64,000 nt of DNA. Origin: Ptiloglossa arizonensis. Taxonomy: Eukaryota > Arthropoda > Insecta > Hymenoptera > Colletidae. A program made the translations under genes and the position numbers. Where the stretch lies: NCBI RefSeq assembly GCF_051014685.1, contig NC_135055.1, positions 17,782,001 to 17,846,000 on the forward strand. The letters are read 5' to 3'. The notes under the pieces were generated by a model. The model saw only the letters and a program-made list of their open reading frames with translations. It was not told the DNA's origin and ran no database searches. Below are positions 11,466-22,093 of the stretch, in pieces; within the stretch, counting starts at the first letter, position 1, and every line of letters starts with the position of its first letter.

Positions 11466-13837
11466 GTACCAATAGGCAGCCACCGATTTCGAACGTATTT
11501 CTTCGCAAATCCGTACTCGTTTCCCCGCACAACGAGCGTATTCCCCGTCTGTACGGGTTTCATTCGCGCACCAATAAAAGAGCCGATTTGTTTCAAGCCG
11601 AATGGAAGCCCCGACCCTTTGCAAAGATCAGATGCTATCCTGTCGCGCCATCCATCAGCGATTCTCGCTTGACCTGCCCTCGTTCCCGCGGAAATATTAA
11701 TCGGAGTTCACGGGACTCCGATATTGTCTCGTGGTAACCTGGGGTCGTTTCGATCATCGCGCATCTGTCAAAGCAAAGGGAAGAAAAAAGGAAAAAAGAA
11801 GAGAAAAAAAGAAAAACAGAACCACGAGTCTTCGGGGCGCAAAACGATCAGCAGAGGTAGCTCCTCCCCCTGTGCCACGTCCCCCCTCAACCGGTCTGTG
11901 AAAACGGGACGAGATGCAACGTCGTGCAAACAGGACTAGAGAGTTCTCGATAATCGATACCCTTTGACACAAAGAGGCATTGAAAGAATCGCGGCTGCCG
12001 CGTCTAGCGAGTAGGACGAGTATTCTTCAAAAGGAACCCCCCCCTTCCCCACTCTCGCTCCAACTGCCCCCCCACTATCGGTGAATTCGTCACAAAGACT
12101 CGAACTTTTCAATATCTCCAGCTCGTCGCGTCCCCGAACCCGATTTTCGTTGGACCTTTCGGATGTTCCAGGGATTCTGGTCGCGCGCGGGGTCACGTAA
12201 ACTGATTCTGAATGAAGAGACGGAGAGGGGGGTCTGGATCGGTCACAGTCGAATTTTACTTCCGGTTACGTTCATCCGACTGGCGAAAATTGGGCCAGTG
12301 ATTAAATAATGAAACGACGAGCGGGGTGCAATATTTACGGAAAGATGGAGAACGAGATGGTTCGAGTGCTTTTTGGGAACCTAACCTCGAAATAATTGGC
12401 AGCTCGAAGGTTATCGATTATGCTGGATTAACTTCATGGTTAATTCAAACAGACGATATGTTTGTATCAATGTTCGAAGAAATTTGTCTTTCCAGCGGAG
12501 TTCCGGACCCAACTTTAAAATAATTGAGAAACAAGATTACTACAAACGTTTCTTAGACGATAACTCGATAAACTGTTAATTATGTTCAATTTCTATAGAA
12601 GTTTGTGTAATAGAGCATTGCTAAACCAATACATTCTAATAAAACCCATCTATCAAATGTGTCCTTGACATTACATCCATATGTAAAAAAATTGTAACGA
12701 GTATCAAATACAAACAGATACTCTAACCTGAAAATATTCTTCCGTTCGACGAAAACGTCCCGAATGTAAACAGAACTCGTGCTTTAACTCTCCAATGTCA
12801 CGAGAGAAGCAAACAAACACACGAGCACCCATTTGTGTCTACAATCGCAACTTCGATCGTAAACGAGCGATGTATTACGAAGCCGCGTGGGTCTAAGAAG
12901 ACCCAAGCGCGTCATTAAATGGCGCCCGCCTGAAACGCTGACAATCGTCGTGTTGCGACTTCAAACACCGAGAATACGGACACGTTGACACACGAGCAGT
13001 CGCACACTCGCAGAGATTCGACCTCAACCGAGGTCTCGAAGCTCGTCGGAGATCTTGAAAGCTCACCATCTCCGAGCCAACTCGTCCTACAGTGTACGCG
13101 TGTATTTACTAATCAACCGTTCCTCGTAGCGAATCGTCGCGTAGCGAGACATTTGTCACGAGAGTTGTCCACGATTAATCCGTCGACGAACACGGTTCTT
13201 CTCGGATTGTTCGTCGTGGTTTATGCGCGTTGCAACCTTCCGCGAAAACGCGGGCCGTAAATTCGTTCGCGCGGTGCAATAGCTCCGCTAGAACACGATT
13301 CCCAACTTGACAAATCCGGCGCGCGCAATTACGTTCGCGTTCACAGGGCGTCGAGATTCAAAGGACGGATTACCGTGGCCATCGTCGAAATCAACGCAAC
13401 ACAACCGTGGGGGAAAAATGCTCGGCTCGACGCACCCCGAAATAAAAGGGCGCAGCGTGTACCAACGAAACTGGAACCCCACCCACCGTTTCATTCCGCT
13501 CGGCGCGTTGACCGATCGGTGCTCGTTTGTTCTTTGCGGCTCGGATTCTTCGCGAGCCACCGCGTCATTGTAAACGCGTCGTCGATCTTTTTTTTACTTT
13601 TTTTTTTATTTTGCTTCCTAGCTACGAGAGATACGTAGAAATAGGCTCGAGAGTCGGGCGACCTGTTTCTATCAATCCTTTCCCCAGCCGTGGTAAACTT
13701 TGATGTTTTGTTAAATCTGGGACAATGTAGGGGAATAATTTGTTTCGTTGTATAATAGAAGTGTGGAATTTGATGTTATGTTTTGTAGATTGTTTGTTGA
13801 GTCGAAAATGCTGTGAGAATATTTTTTTTTTTTGAGG
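11466..13837. other. Intergenic DNA, no gene seen
   Basis: Includes purine-rich runs near 11780-11820 and C-rich runs near 12040-12070 that make lysine- or proline-rich shadow frames. GC-richer sequence at 12840-13560 is open on both strands but shows no signal peptide, domain or exon pattern. Confidence 0.5.
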
Positions 13838-14100
13838 TAAAAACACTATGGAACCACTTGGTGTGATTTTTTTACTTCGTTGATACTTTGTTAGGTTACG
13901 TGCAATTTTTTACTTTGTAGTCTGTTACGTCGAAGGTACAGGGACATCTTTTTCGTCGTAGAACTATGGAACGGTTTGAGGTAATTTTTGTACCGATTTG
14001 ATATTCTGTCAGGTGAAACGTACGTGGATATTTCCTTCTTCGTAGGAAAACTATGGTACCATCTGGCGTAATTTTTTACTTCGACATTTGGGGAAAATGT
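13838..14100. repeat. Diverged tandem repeat, about 2.5 copies
   Basis: 'actatggaaccacttggtgtgattttttta' near 13846 recurs as 'actatggaacggtttgaggtaatttttgta' near 13964 and 'actatggtaccatctggcgtaatttttta' near 14049. Period about 85-118 bp. T-rich. Confidence 0.65.
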
Positions 14101-14395
14101 TGGCCCAGGTATTACGTTAGCGATGAAAGTAGCGAAAATAAAAATTCCATCCTGGTTTAGGCAGTGCTATGGTATTTAGGTTAACGACCGCTGTGAAATA
14201 TAGTACACCTTTGGAGAGTTTATGGGTAGAATCCAACGGGGATAGTCCCGGCTATCCCATTTAGAAAATATAGGGATGAGTTTGTCACGATGCTAACTCC
14301 TTGCCGGATTTGAATGAAACTTTTTTCAACCACTTTTTCATGAAGCATAAAGTAATGGAAAAAGTAACTAAACAATTTTGCTGCATCTTAATTAG

Positions 14396-14488
14396 CGTTT
14401 GGATGATCGAAAATTAGTGTTTGGCTGATCAAAAATTAATGTTTTCCCGATCGAAAATTGGTGTTTTGCTGATCGAAAATCAGTCTTT
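14396..14488. repeat. 22-bp direct repeat, four copies
   Basis: GATCGAAAATTAGTGTTTGGCT-type units have their GATC at 14405, 14427, 14449 and 14471, exactly 22 bp apart with no indels. Confidence 0.85.
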
Positions 14489-15596
14489 TTGTCACCCTTT
14501 TATGACTTGTAAACGACAGGAGAAATATTGATCAAAAATATAAACAAATAATGCAATATTTCGACCACATACGTACCGAAAAGAAAGTTTGCACTGCGAA
14601 CGCGAAACACACTCCTCGAAAGAATAAAATCGTTTACTTCGGTGACTTCGATGCTCGTCAAGAAATCCAAAGCTCTAAAATCTCCTAAACGCTCAATCCA
14701 ACACTCGCTAAAACAACTCTCCATCCAACATCCACTACTCTTTCCACTTCCCTAAATTACCCTATCCCAAGAATCTTCCCCCAAAAAAACCCCTGTCCCA
14801 AAATTTCACACGCTCGAATAACAAATCGACAAAATTCCCCAAAATTATCTCCATTCCACAGAATCACTCCTCACGATTACCCAAGTTTGCCCTCTACCGA
14901 TATTTCGACTCAAACTCCATTATCTCTAGTCCCTTCAACTTCGACGCAATCGCTAAGGCATAAAAAGCGCGCGAAACATTCGAGGGTGGTACCAACCTTT
15001 AAACGTCGAGTCTCATCCGTAGCCGAGAATAGGTATTCGTGGCTTGTTCCGCAAATGATGGAAGTTTCATCGTGCACCATACCGCAGACGCGATCCTATT
15101 GTTCACCGGAGGGATGTCTCTTTGTGTGAAAAAAAAAAAAAGAAAAAGAATACTTATTGTTCGGTGATTCGTCGGCGTGGTCAATTGTGAGCAGTTAACG
15201 TTGCCACGAAATTTCGCGATTACGGTCTATAATTATGGTCGCTGGACCGCAGTTATTAGTGTTTATCAGAAGAGAATATGCGGAGTTCCGCGACGAGAAC
15301 GAGCCCGGGACGAGATCATCAGCGAATTCACGGTACCGTTGTATTGCTGACCAGCGGGAAAATTCTGTTCCATCGCAACAACCGTTATTGTGGTAACAGG
15401 CGGCGGACCATTCGAGGTTGAAACACGTCCCCGCGTGATAACAGCTCCTGGCCGTGACGCTGGGACCCGGAACTTGTGTCGCCTACTCTAATCCCGTCCA
15501 TCGGTGACCGCACCCTGGCTCGTTTGTTATTCCCACTTTCATGCGGGGTTGAAGGCTGCATCGTCGGCGTTTTTCATTGTCACCGGTCCCGGTCGG
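14489..15596. other. Upstream flank of A3
   Basis: No gene seen. Sequence from about 15240 to 15590 is GC-richer and probably contains the proximal regulatory region of A3, judged only by position. Confidence 0.45.
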
Positions 15597-15633
15597 TATA
15601 TAAACTATCGCGCCGCGAGGGTTAGGCATCAGT
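15597..15633 (+). promoter_or_regulatory. Core promoter of A3
   Basis: TATATAAA at 15597-15604 and a perfect TCAGT arthropod initiator at 15629-15633, A at 15631. The 5' UTR would be only about 36 nt. Confidence 0.85.
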
Positions 15634-15666
15634 CACACAGCCAGCTGAAGACCAACCATCATCGTC

Positions 15667-17368
15667 ATGAAGTTCTTGGTGAGTTATCGTTAACCCTCGG
15701 ACACGAGTGGACACACGAGCTACGATAAGTTGGATCTCTATCGAGTCCAGATTCGACGAACATATCGCGAACTAGACTTTTGGTACTTGTTTCACGAGGA
15801 GCAACTCGGGGATGGTTTCCATTGGTATTTACGATTCGATGTGTACACTTCGGTGGTGTTTATAGTCAGTGTCGCGTTAGAGTCTCTTTGAGAGTTGAGG
15901 ATAAGAAATTATCGAAGGGTAATTCTTTGGTATTGTTTGGAAAATTTTTTTAGACATTGTTGGTTCTTAATTATCTCGAGGTTGGGTTCAGAGATTCATA
16001 TCTATTTATCGATCTTTATCACTGTCTCGTTATCTAAGTTTCTTCATTCGGATCACCCAGGGTTTCTTTTAGTATTGCTTCGGGGGCCCTTTCGAGACAG
16101 TTTTTCTTTTTAATTATCTCAAAGTTAAATTCAAACGCGATGAAGTTGTATAAATTGGATCAGTGAAGTTATCGATCACGTTGAAATTCTCAGTTCCATT
16201 ATTCTAATTCTTTACCTCGATTTGATTAAAATACATTACTTGTGACTGTTTCAAGTATGTTTTCTCGTATTTTATACACATACTTTTTATCCGAATTCCA
16301 TTACGTTAACGAATAAAACGATGTAAATTGTTTAAAAATGATTCTTTCTAACACAGATCGTCCTTGTCGCCGCTTTGGCCATCGCCTCCGCCAATCCAGA
16401 ACGCGAACGTCGTTCGCTCGGTTGGGGCCATAATGGGGCAGTAGTCCTCGGCGGTGTGGTTCCAGGCGTGGCTCTCGCGGGTCCGGTGGCTCCAGCAGCC
16501 GCGGTTGTGGGCCCAGTCGCTGGGTCCGCGGCCGTAGTTGGACCAGTTGCTAGTTCTGCCGCGGTCGTGGGACCAGTTGCTGGTTCTGCCGCGGTAGTCG
16601 GACCGGCTGCAGGTAACTTCTTTATCCTATCTGCTTTAATCGTTCAAAATTAAACATTAAAAATTCTAATATTAAGATAACTCAACGTGCCGCCCGATAA
16701 TCAATTTGTAACACTTGATACAACGTCCGAATCATTTTTGTACTTAACTGAATCTTGAATCGTAGCCACCCCAAATAATTTTGCAATCGCCAGAAAATTC
16801 TATTTATCGGATACGAAACAATTTCAATATTAAATTCTTCACGATTTATCTATTTACTTACGAAATATTGTCCCCCAAATTTCGTTCTCGAGACCAAAAA
16901 TGTACAAAAGTTCGGCACGTTTCTTTCTAAATTGCAATTTCAATTTCACAGTTTCGTTCCATTGTAATTCTTGCAATTAGCAATTTTTATTTCAAAATTT
17001 CACAATCTGTTCTCTGTTCGAGGGAAAAAGTTCACATTCTTTTCGCCGAGAATTCGAGTATAAAATAAAGAAAGAAATACTTACCGGTGGCCCGCAAAAA
17101 TTTAATCGATCGCTAATGAAACGAGTAACTTACTTATGATCACACTGTCAATGCACGAATCTGCTGTCAACTCACTCAGAACTAATCACCAACGAAACAA
17201 GTAACACACTGATTCGTGATCTCTGGCTGCCGACACACAAATCTACCGTATCGAAATTAATCACGAAAATAACCAAGTGATTGTACTCTCTTCGAAGGAC
17301 CCACGGTCGTAGCCGGTCCCGCAGGAACGGTCGTGGCCCCAGGATCTGGGGTCCTAGGACTCTGGTAG
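15667..17368 (+). CDS. A3, apidermin-like secreted cuticular protein (3 exons, 112 aa)
   Basis: Exons are 15667-15678, 16357-16612 and 17298-17368. Intron 1 (15679-16356) is phase 0 after MKFL with donor GTGAGT and acceptor AACACAG; intron 2 (16613-17297) is phase 1 with donor GTAACT and acceptor TTCGAAG. Together they give 112 residues and TAG. The signal peptide is MKFLIVLVAALAIASA. The mature chain opens with PERERR, a charged segment also present in A4, then GWGHNG, then about four copies of a ten-residue VVGPVAGSAA unit, and ends GVLGLW. The layout is that of an apidermin, a structural protein secreted into the cuticle by epidermal cells. The second acceptor has a weak pyrimidine tract but is the site found that restores the frame and ends in the terminal tryptophan shared with A1, A2 and A4. 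Confidence 0.85.
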
Positions 17369-17649
17369 ACCCTTATTCTGGATTGGACGCCCACTGAGAG
17401 CATACGACAACTCGAGCGATCTCCCGCCAACTTGCAAGCGGCTTCTCACCTGACCTCCAAGCCTCGAGACTTCGAACGACGCTTGAGCGTCATCGCGAGC
17501 GTAATGATTCGGGATCCACGCAACAGGAAACCAAAGTTATCAGTCGCCACGATTCGCCCGAGGATCGAGTTCGACCCACCTCGAGGTACTCTCCCGAAAG
17601 AAATGCCCTCTTTGTAACTAGCCATGACCCTATTACGCTTTTGTACGAT

Positions 17650-17655
17650 AATAAA
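17650..17655 (+). terminator. Poly(A) signal of A3
   Basis: AATAAA about 280 nt after the A3 stop codon. Confidence 0.6.
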
Positions 17656-20109
17656 TGAAGCTCCACCGTAACCGGTTGTTTCTGTTCAGTTTTAATCCCC
17701 GGCGCGCTTAATCCTGAAAGATCGTTCCCCCGGTTTTGAGTTCGAAACCGCTTAAGTTGGCCATAAAAGTTGCCGCGTGCTACGTCGTCCCTCGCGGGAC
17801 CAGTTGCTCCAGTTTTTAATTACTTTAGATTGTTAAGCGCATTGCGTCTGCACCGAGCGGCTTACAGGCGCGGCCCAATGAAAGGATACGGAAAATAATG
17901 GATTTGGCGGGGCTCGAGCGGCCAAGAAACGGCCAACTGCGACCGAAACGGTGCAGCTTGTTGTTCGGCTGATGCAAGTGGCTCGAACCGGATACGTTAC
18001 GACATTTCAATTTTTCGATAAAAAATTCGATAACCTTCTTACAAAATGCGTAATAATTCACGTGAAAAAAGTTGTACAGTAACACCGTTTCCAAAGTGCT
18101 TATTACTTCTAATAATGTACACGAGCCAAGACCATGTGCTCTCGATAGCGCACGATCGTTAATGTGTTAACAATCGGCACTTGTTGATTCCACGAACAAC
18201 AAACGCGGAATACTCGCGCGAATATATCGAATTTTTCCAAGTTTCGAAGAATCCAGTTTCATTCGTTTTTTCTACAATATTCAACAACGTTCAATTCTGT
18301 GTTCTCCATCGTTGTTCGCAGTCTCTCGCCAAGTTTCTGGCAATTTTTTCTATTATTGAAAAAGGGGCCTCTCTTTATCCGAGCCAATTTTGGAGCCAGT
18401 TTCACAGGTGCGGTGATTGTGAAAGGTTTCGGTACCTGGAATTTCTCACGAACGGGGCATTTGCCTCGGGGCTCGCGTTTATTGTTGGTCACTTCCACAT
18501 TTTATAGATATACAAACGAACGTGATGAAAGAATTATTTGCTAAGGTAATTCCTATTGCGTCGAGTCCTGTTTTTAAACACTTCGCTTTCGACACTGAAT
18601 CGTAAAATTTAAAAACCACCGGTTAATTCCTTCCATATAATTTACATTTAATACGAAGTATTGAACATTTTGGCAGCAAGAGCAGAATTTAATGGTAATT
18701 TTAATTCAATGCGACTTAAAATTCATTTTATTCTCTATGTTTCAATCAATGGAGATGGCACTCTTTCGGTGGGTTTAATATAAAATTTTTCGTTAAATAG
18801 GAAATATCCAGTTGATTAAATATCCTGGAAATTTTCATTCACTGGAAAACCTTCGCAACATTAATACTTGGTAATTAACATTGATAAGGGAAGCTTAATA
18901 TAAAATTTTTCATTAACGAGTCTTTTCAAGATTATTATTCAGTTATTAATATCTGTATCGGTAAAAATATTCCATTATTATCGTATCAGTTTGTATTACA
19001 TAGAAATGTTTAATGGCCTCGAAGGAACACGGAACGCATTAAATTTACATCGTAAATCCAACAGTTTGCAAAATTAATCCCAGGAGGAAGAGTTTTATAG
19101 GGAAGACAGGTCTTATCGGAGAGAGTGTAAACCAGTGCATATTAGACGAGCAGTAGAACACAAGTAATTATTGTCAAACTTTTATCACGTTTCATGGGTC
19201 GGGATTGGATCAACCTTTCTGCATAATTACTGTTTCGTTCCAGATTTTATAAGCAGACCCTGAACGTTGTCGCAAACTAGCGATCGTTTAATCGATATTG
19301 CACATTTATAATCAGCTGCTTATTCATAGAGTTTTCATATTTGCATGTTGAACAACTTATTATCGTCAGGCTTGCACACGTATAATAAATAATGTATGAA
19401 GTGAGAGCTTCAGACCGATGGAAGACATTCGTCGTTGTAAATGTCTAACACACGCCGATCAATAATGAGTTTATGGAAAATGCGTAACGCAAACACGTCG
19501 ATTAACCTGTTTATAAATAGTTAACGACACGTCAGGATTATTCTATTCTTGTAATCACGCTGTCGGGCACAATTATCCTTCGAGTTGTCATAAACAAGCT
19601 ACCATTTGACGCCTCGACTCTTGGCAACTGAACTCCTTCAATGTAAAGCAATAGTATAAATTATGTAGCTCATAAATTCAACGATAAAAATTTTATAAAC
19701 GTTACGAGCACAAAGAATAGAAGTATCTACACATAGAAAAGTGTTTCAACGTATATAATTTCTATCGTTTGACTCGTACATTGCACAATTTATAATATTC
19801 TTTTCTTCCCAGATATCAAATAAAAGTTTGTTTCAAACTACTCAAATAATAGCCTGTCGATATTGTCAACAATTGTACAATTCAATCAAAAAAAAGCTGT
19901 ACCGTTATCGAATATTACGTACAAGTTATATAATTTATTTTATTCTTTTTTTTCACGTAAGAATCTAATATCTAACGGTTGATAAGTCTTGTAAATAAAA
20001 ACTTTTCGAAGACTTCGAAAGAGCCACTTATTGGTATCGCCTTCGAGGATATAATTTAATTATCGGGAGAGGTATTGAACAATAACAGGCATTGTAGATT
20101 TAAAATAAG
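17656..20109. other. Convergent intergenic DNA between A3 and A4
   Basis: AT-rich and without a supported gene. A3 reads in from the left and A4 from the right, so this is shared 3' flank. 'taatataaaatttttcgttaa' near 18777 and 'taatataaaatttttcattaa' near 18897 mark a small local duplication. Confidence 0.5.
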
Positions 20110-20115
20110 TTTATT
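20110..20115 (-). terminator. Poly(A) signal of A4
   Basis: AATAAA on the minus strand (TTTATT on plus), about 215 nt downstream of the A4 stop codon. Confidence 0.55.
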
Positions 20116-20330
20116 TTCCGATGGTATAATTTAATTCACTATAAGGAGAGAGGAGAGGTGAAATTTTCCATCGTGCCAATCGCAGGGGGTCGAACGGAAT
20201 TGCGGCCGGAAGGGGGTTGTTGGGTACCGTCAGTCGCCGAATCCAAATTTAGGCGCGATGAGAGTCTCTTCCCATCGTCAAGCTTCCTCGTAATACTTCA
20301 GGTCCAGTTACGCCGGTGTATTCATAGCAT

Positions 20331-22000
20331 TTACCATGCTTTGACTCCCAACGCGGGAGCAAGGACGGGAGATGCTACGACAGCAGCTGATTCACGAAAA
20401 CAAATTGTCGTGAAACTTTTCATTTGGATATTCGACGCTTGAAAGCTGTACACAATCGATTAAACGTCCACAAAACGATACTTCAAACAATGACAGCGCT
20501 ACTGTAGAATGGAAACTCTTTTAAGACAATTATCAATGTTTCTTGATTCGACAAATCAGTCTTAATCAAATTTTAGCGTTGAGTAGAAAATGTACAAAAT
20601 AATTCACCGAGAATTACAATCGTAGATTTAAAATCAATTTAAAATCAAATAAACATAAGGAAACTCGAGAAGTTATTACGGTTTTTCTTATGGGATTTCA
20701 GAAATATCAATAGAAAAGAATCTAGAGAAGTTCTGGAAGAAATAAATTATAGCACGAACGTGTGAAAATACCCCGAATCGAACGAGACGATTCGTTAAAA
20801 AGCTGGAAGGTACTTACGCGCTGCGAGGAGCTTAGGGGCAGCGGCGATGGCAATGGGAGCCGCGATTTTGGGTGCAGCGACCCATGGTGCAGCCAGAGCG
20901 GGAGCCGCGAGGATTCCACGGCGTTCTCGTTCCTGTTCCGGGAAGGCAACGACGACGGCGATGATAGCGAAAAGGATCACCTGTCGAAGAACAAATCATT
21001 GCTGGTCGTCCCAAAGACTAGGTTAACTCGTCCCAAAGACTAGCGACACACCCACTCGTTCCATAGACTATGGTAACTTCAGTCTTCTCAAAGATTAGGC
21101 ATACCTTCACGCCTGTCAAAGAACAGGATAATCCAACTCGTCTCAAAGACCAGGATAACCCTACCCTTTCAACAGACGAGAATAGCCCTACTCTTTCCAA
21201 AGTCTAGGATAATCCTCGTCTCAAAGACTAGGATAACCCTATACTTTCGAAAGACGAGAATAGCCCTACACTCTTTCCAAAGTCTAGGATAAGCTCACTT
21301 GTCTCAAAGACTAGAAATACACCCACTCTTTTCAAATACTAGGGATACCTTCACTCGTCCCAAAGACTAGATATACACCCATTATTTTCAAAGGTGAGAA
21401 TAACCCTATTCTTCTCAAGGATGAGGATAACCCCACTCCTCTCAAAGACTAGAGATACACCCACTCTTCTCAAAGACTAGGGATACCTCCAGTCGTTCCA
21501 AAGACTAGAGATACACCCACTCGTCTCAAAGACTAGGAATACCCTCACTCGTTCCAAAGACTAGGATAACCCCCTCTTCTCAAAGACGAGGATAATCCCA
21601 CTTTTCTCAAAGAGGAGGATACTCCCATTCGTCCCAAAGACTAGGATAACTCCCTCTTCTCAAACACGAGGATAACCCCACCCTTCCATAAGACAAGGAT
21701 ACCCATACTATTCCCAAAGACTAGAGATCCCCAACTCGTCTCAAAGACAATCCAACTATTCCCAAAGACTAGAGTAGCCCTAATCGTCCCAACGATCGGG
21801 TGTACTCCCTCGATCGTCCCGAAAACGATCGAAAACTGAACAAAGACCCCTCTTTCTTCGCGTCGAGCGATCATCTCGTCGAGAGTGTCGCTTTGAGATG
21901 ATCTCGGCGAGACCATCTCGCGGAGACCATCGTCTCTCTGGTAAGAGACTCGGTCCTAGTATAGGTGCGTGCGTTCGTGTTCTCTTACCAAGGATTTCAT
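20331..22000 (-). CDS. A4, short apidermin-like secreted cuticular protein (3 exons, 76 aa, minus strand)
   Basis: Minus-strand exons are 22000-21989, 20980-20818 and 20386-20331. Intron 1 (21988-20981) is phase 0 after MKSL with donor GTAAGA and acceptor TTCGACAG; intron 2 (20817-20387) is phase 1 with donor GTAAGT and acceptor GAATCAG. The spliced protein has 76 residues and a TAA stop. The signal peptide is MKSLVILFAIIAVVVA. The mature chain starts FPEQERERRGIL, echoing the PERERR start of A3, and continues as Ala-Pro-rich sequence (AAPALAAPWVAAPKI and similar), ending GVKAW. This is the smallest member of the cluster and the only one on the minus strand. The last exon codes for just 18 residues; it is supported by phase and by the terminal tryptophan of the family. 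Intron 1 is filled by the minisatellite at 21005-21800. Confidence 0.85.
21005..21800. repeat. 27-28-bp minisatellite inside intron 1 of A4
   Basis: About 28 head-to-tail copies of a unit like TCTCAAAGACTAGGGATACC plus CCACTC. Copies vary at the 3' part (aacccc, tacaccc, accttc) while the CAAAGACTAG core is nearly constant. It occupies about 80 percent of the intron and stays clear of both splice sites. Confidence 0.9.
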
Positions 22001-22056
22001 TTTGATGGTTGTGGTTTGGGTTTGCTTGGGCTTCTTGGAACTCGAGTGTGCAAGCG

Positions 22057-22093
22057 ACTGATGAAAATCCTAGCGTAAACTTTGTCTTTTATA
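22057..22093 (-). promoter_or_regulatory. Core promoter of A4
   Basis: On the minus strand TATAAAAG lies at 22093-22086 and a perfect TCAGT initiator at 22061-22057, A at 22059, 34 nt apart. The 5' UTR would be about 59 nt. Confidence 0.85.

Noticed and set aside
21005..21800. CRISPR-like array
   Set aside because: Units are directly adjacent with no unique spacers, in an insect intron; it is a minisatellite.
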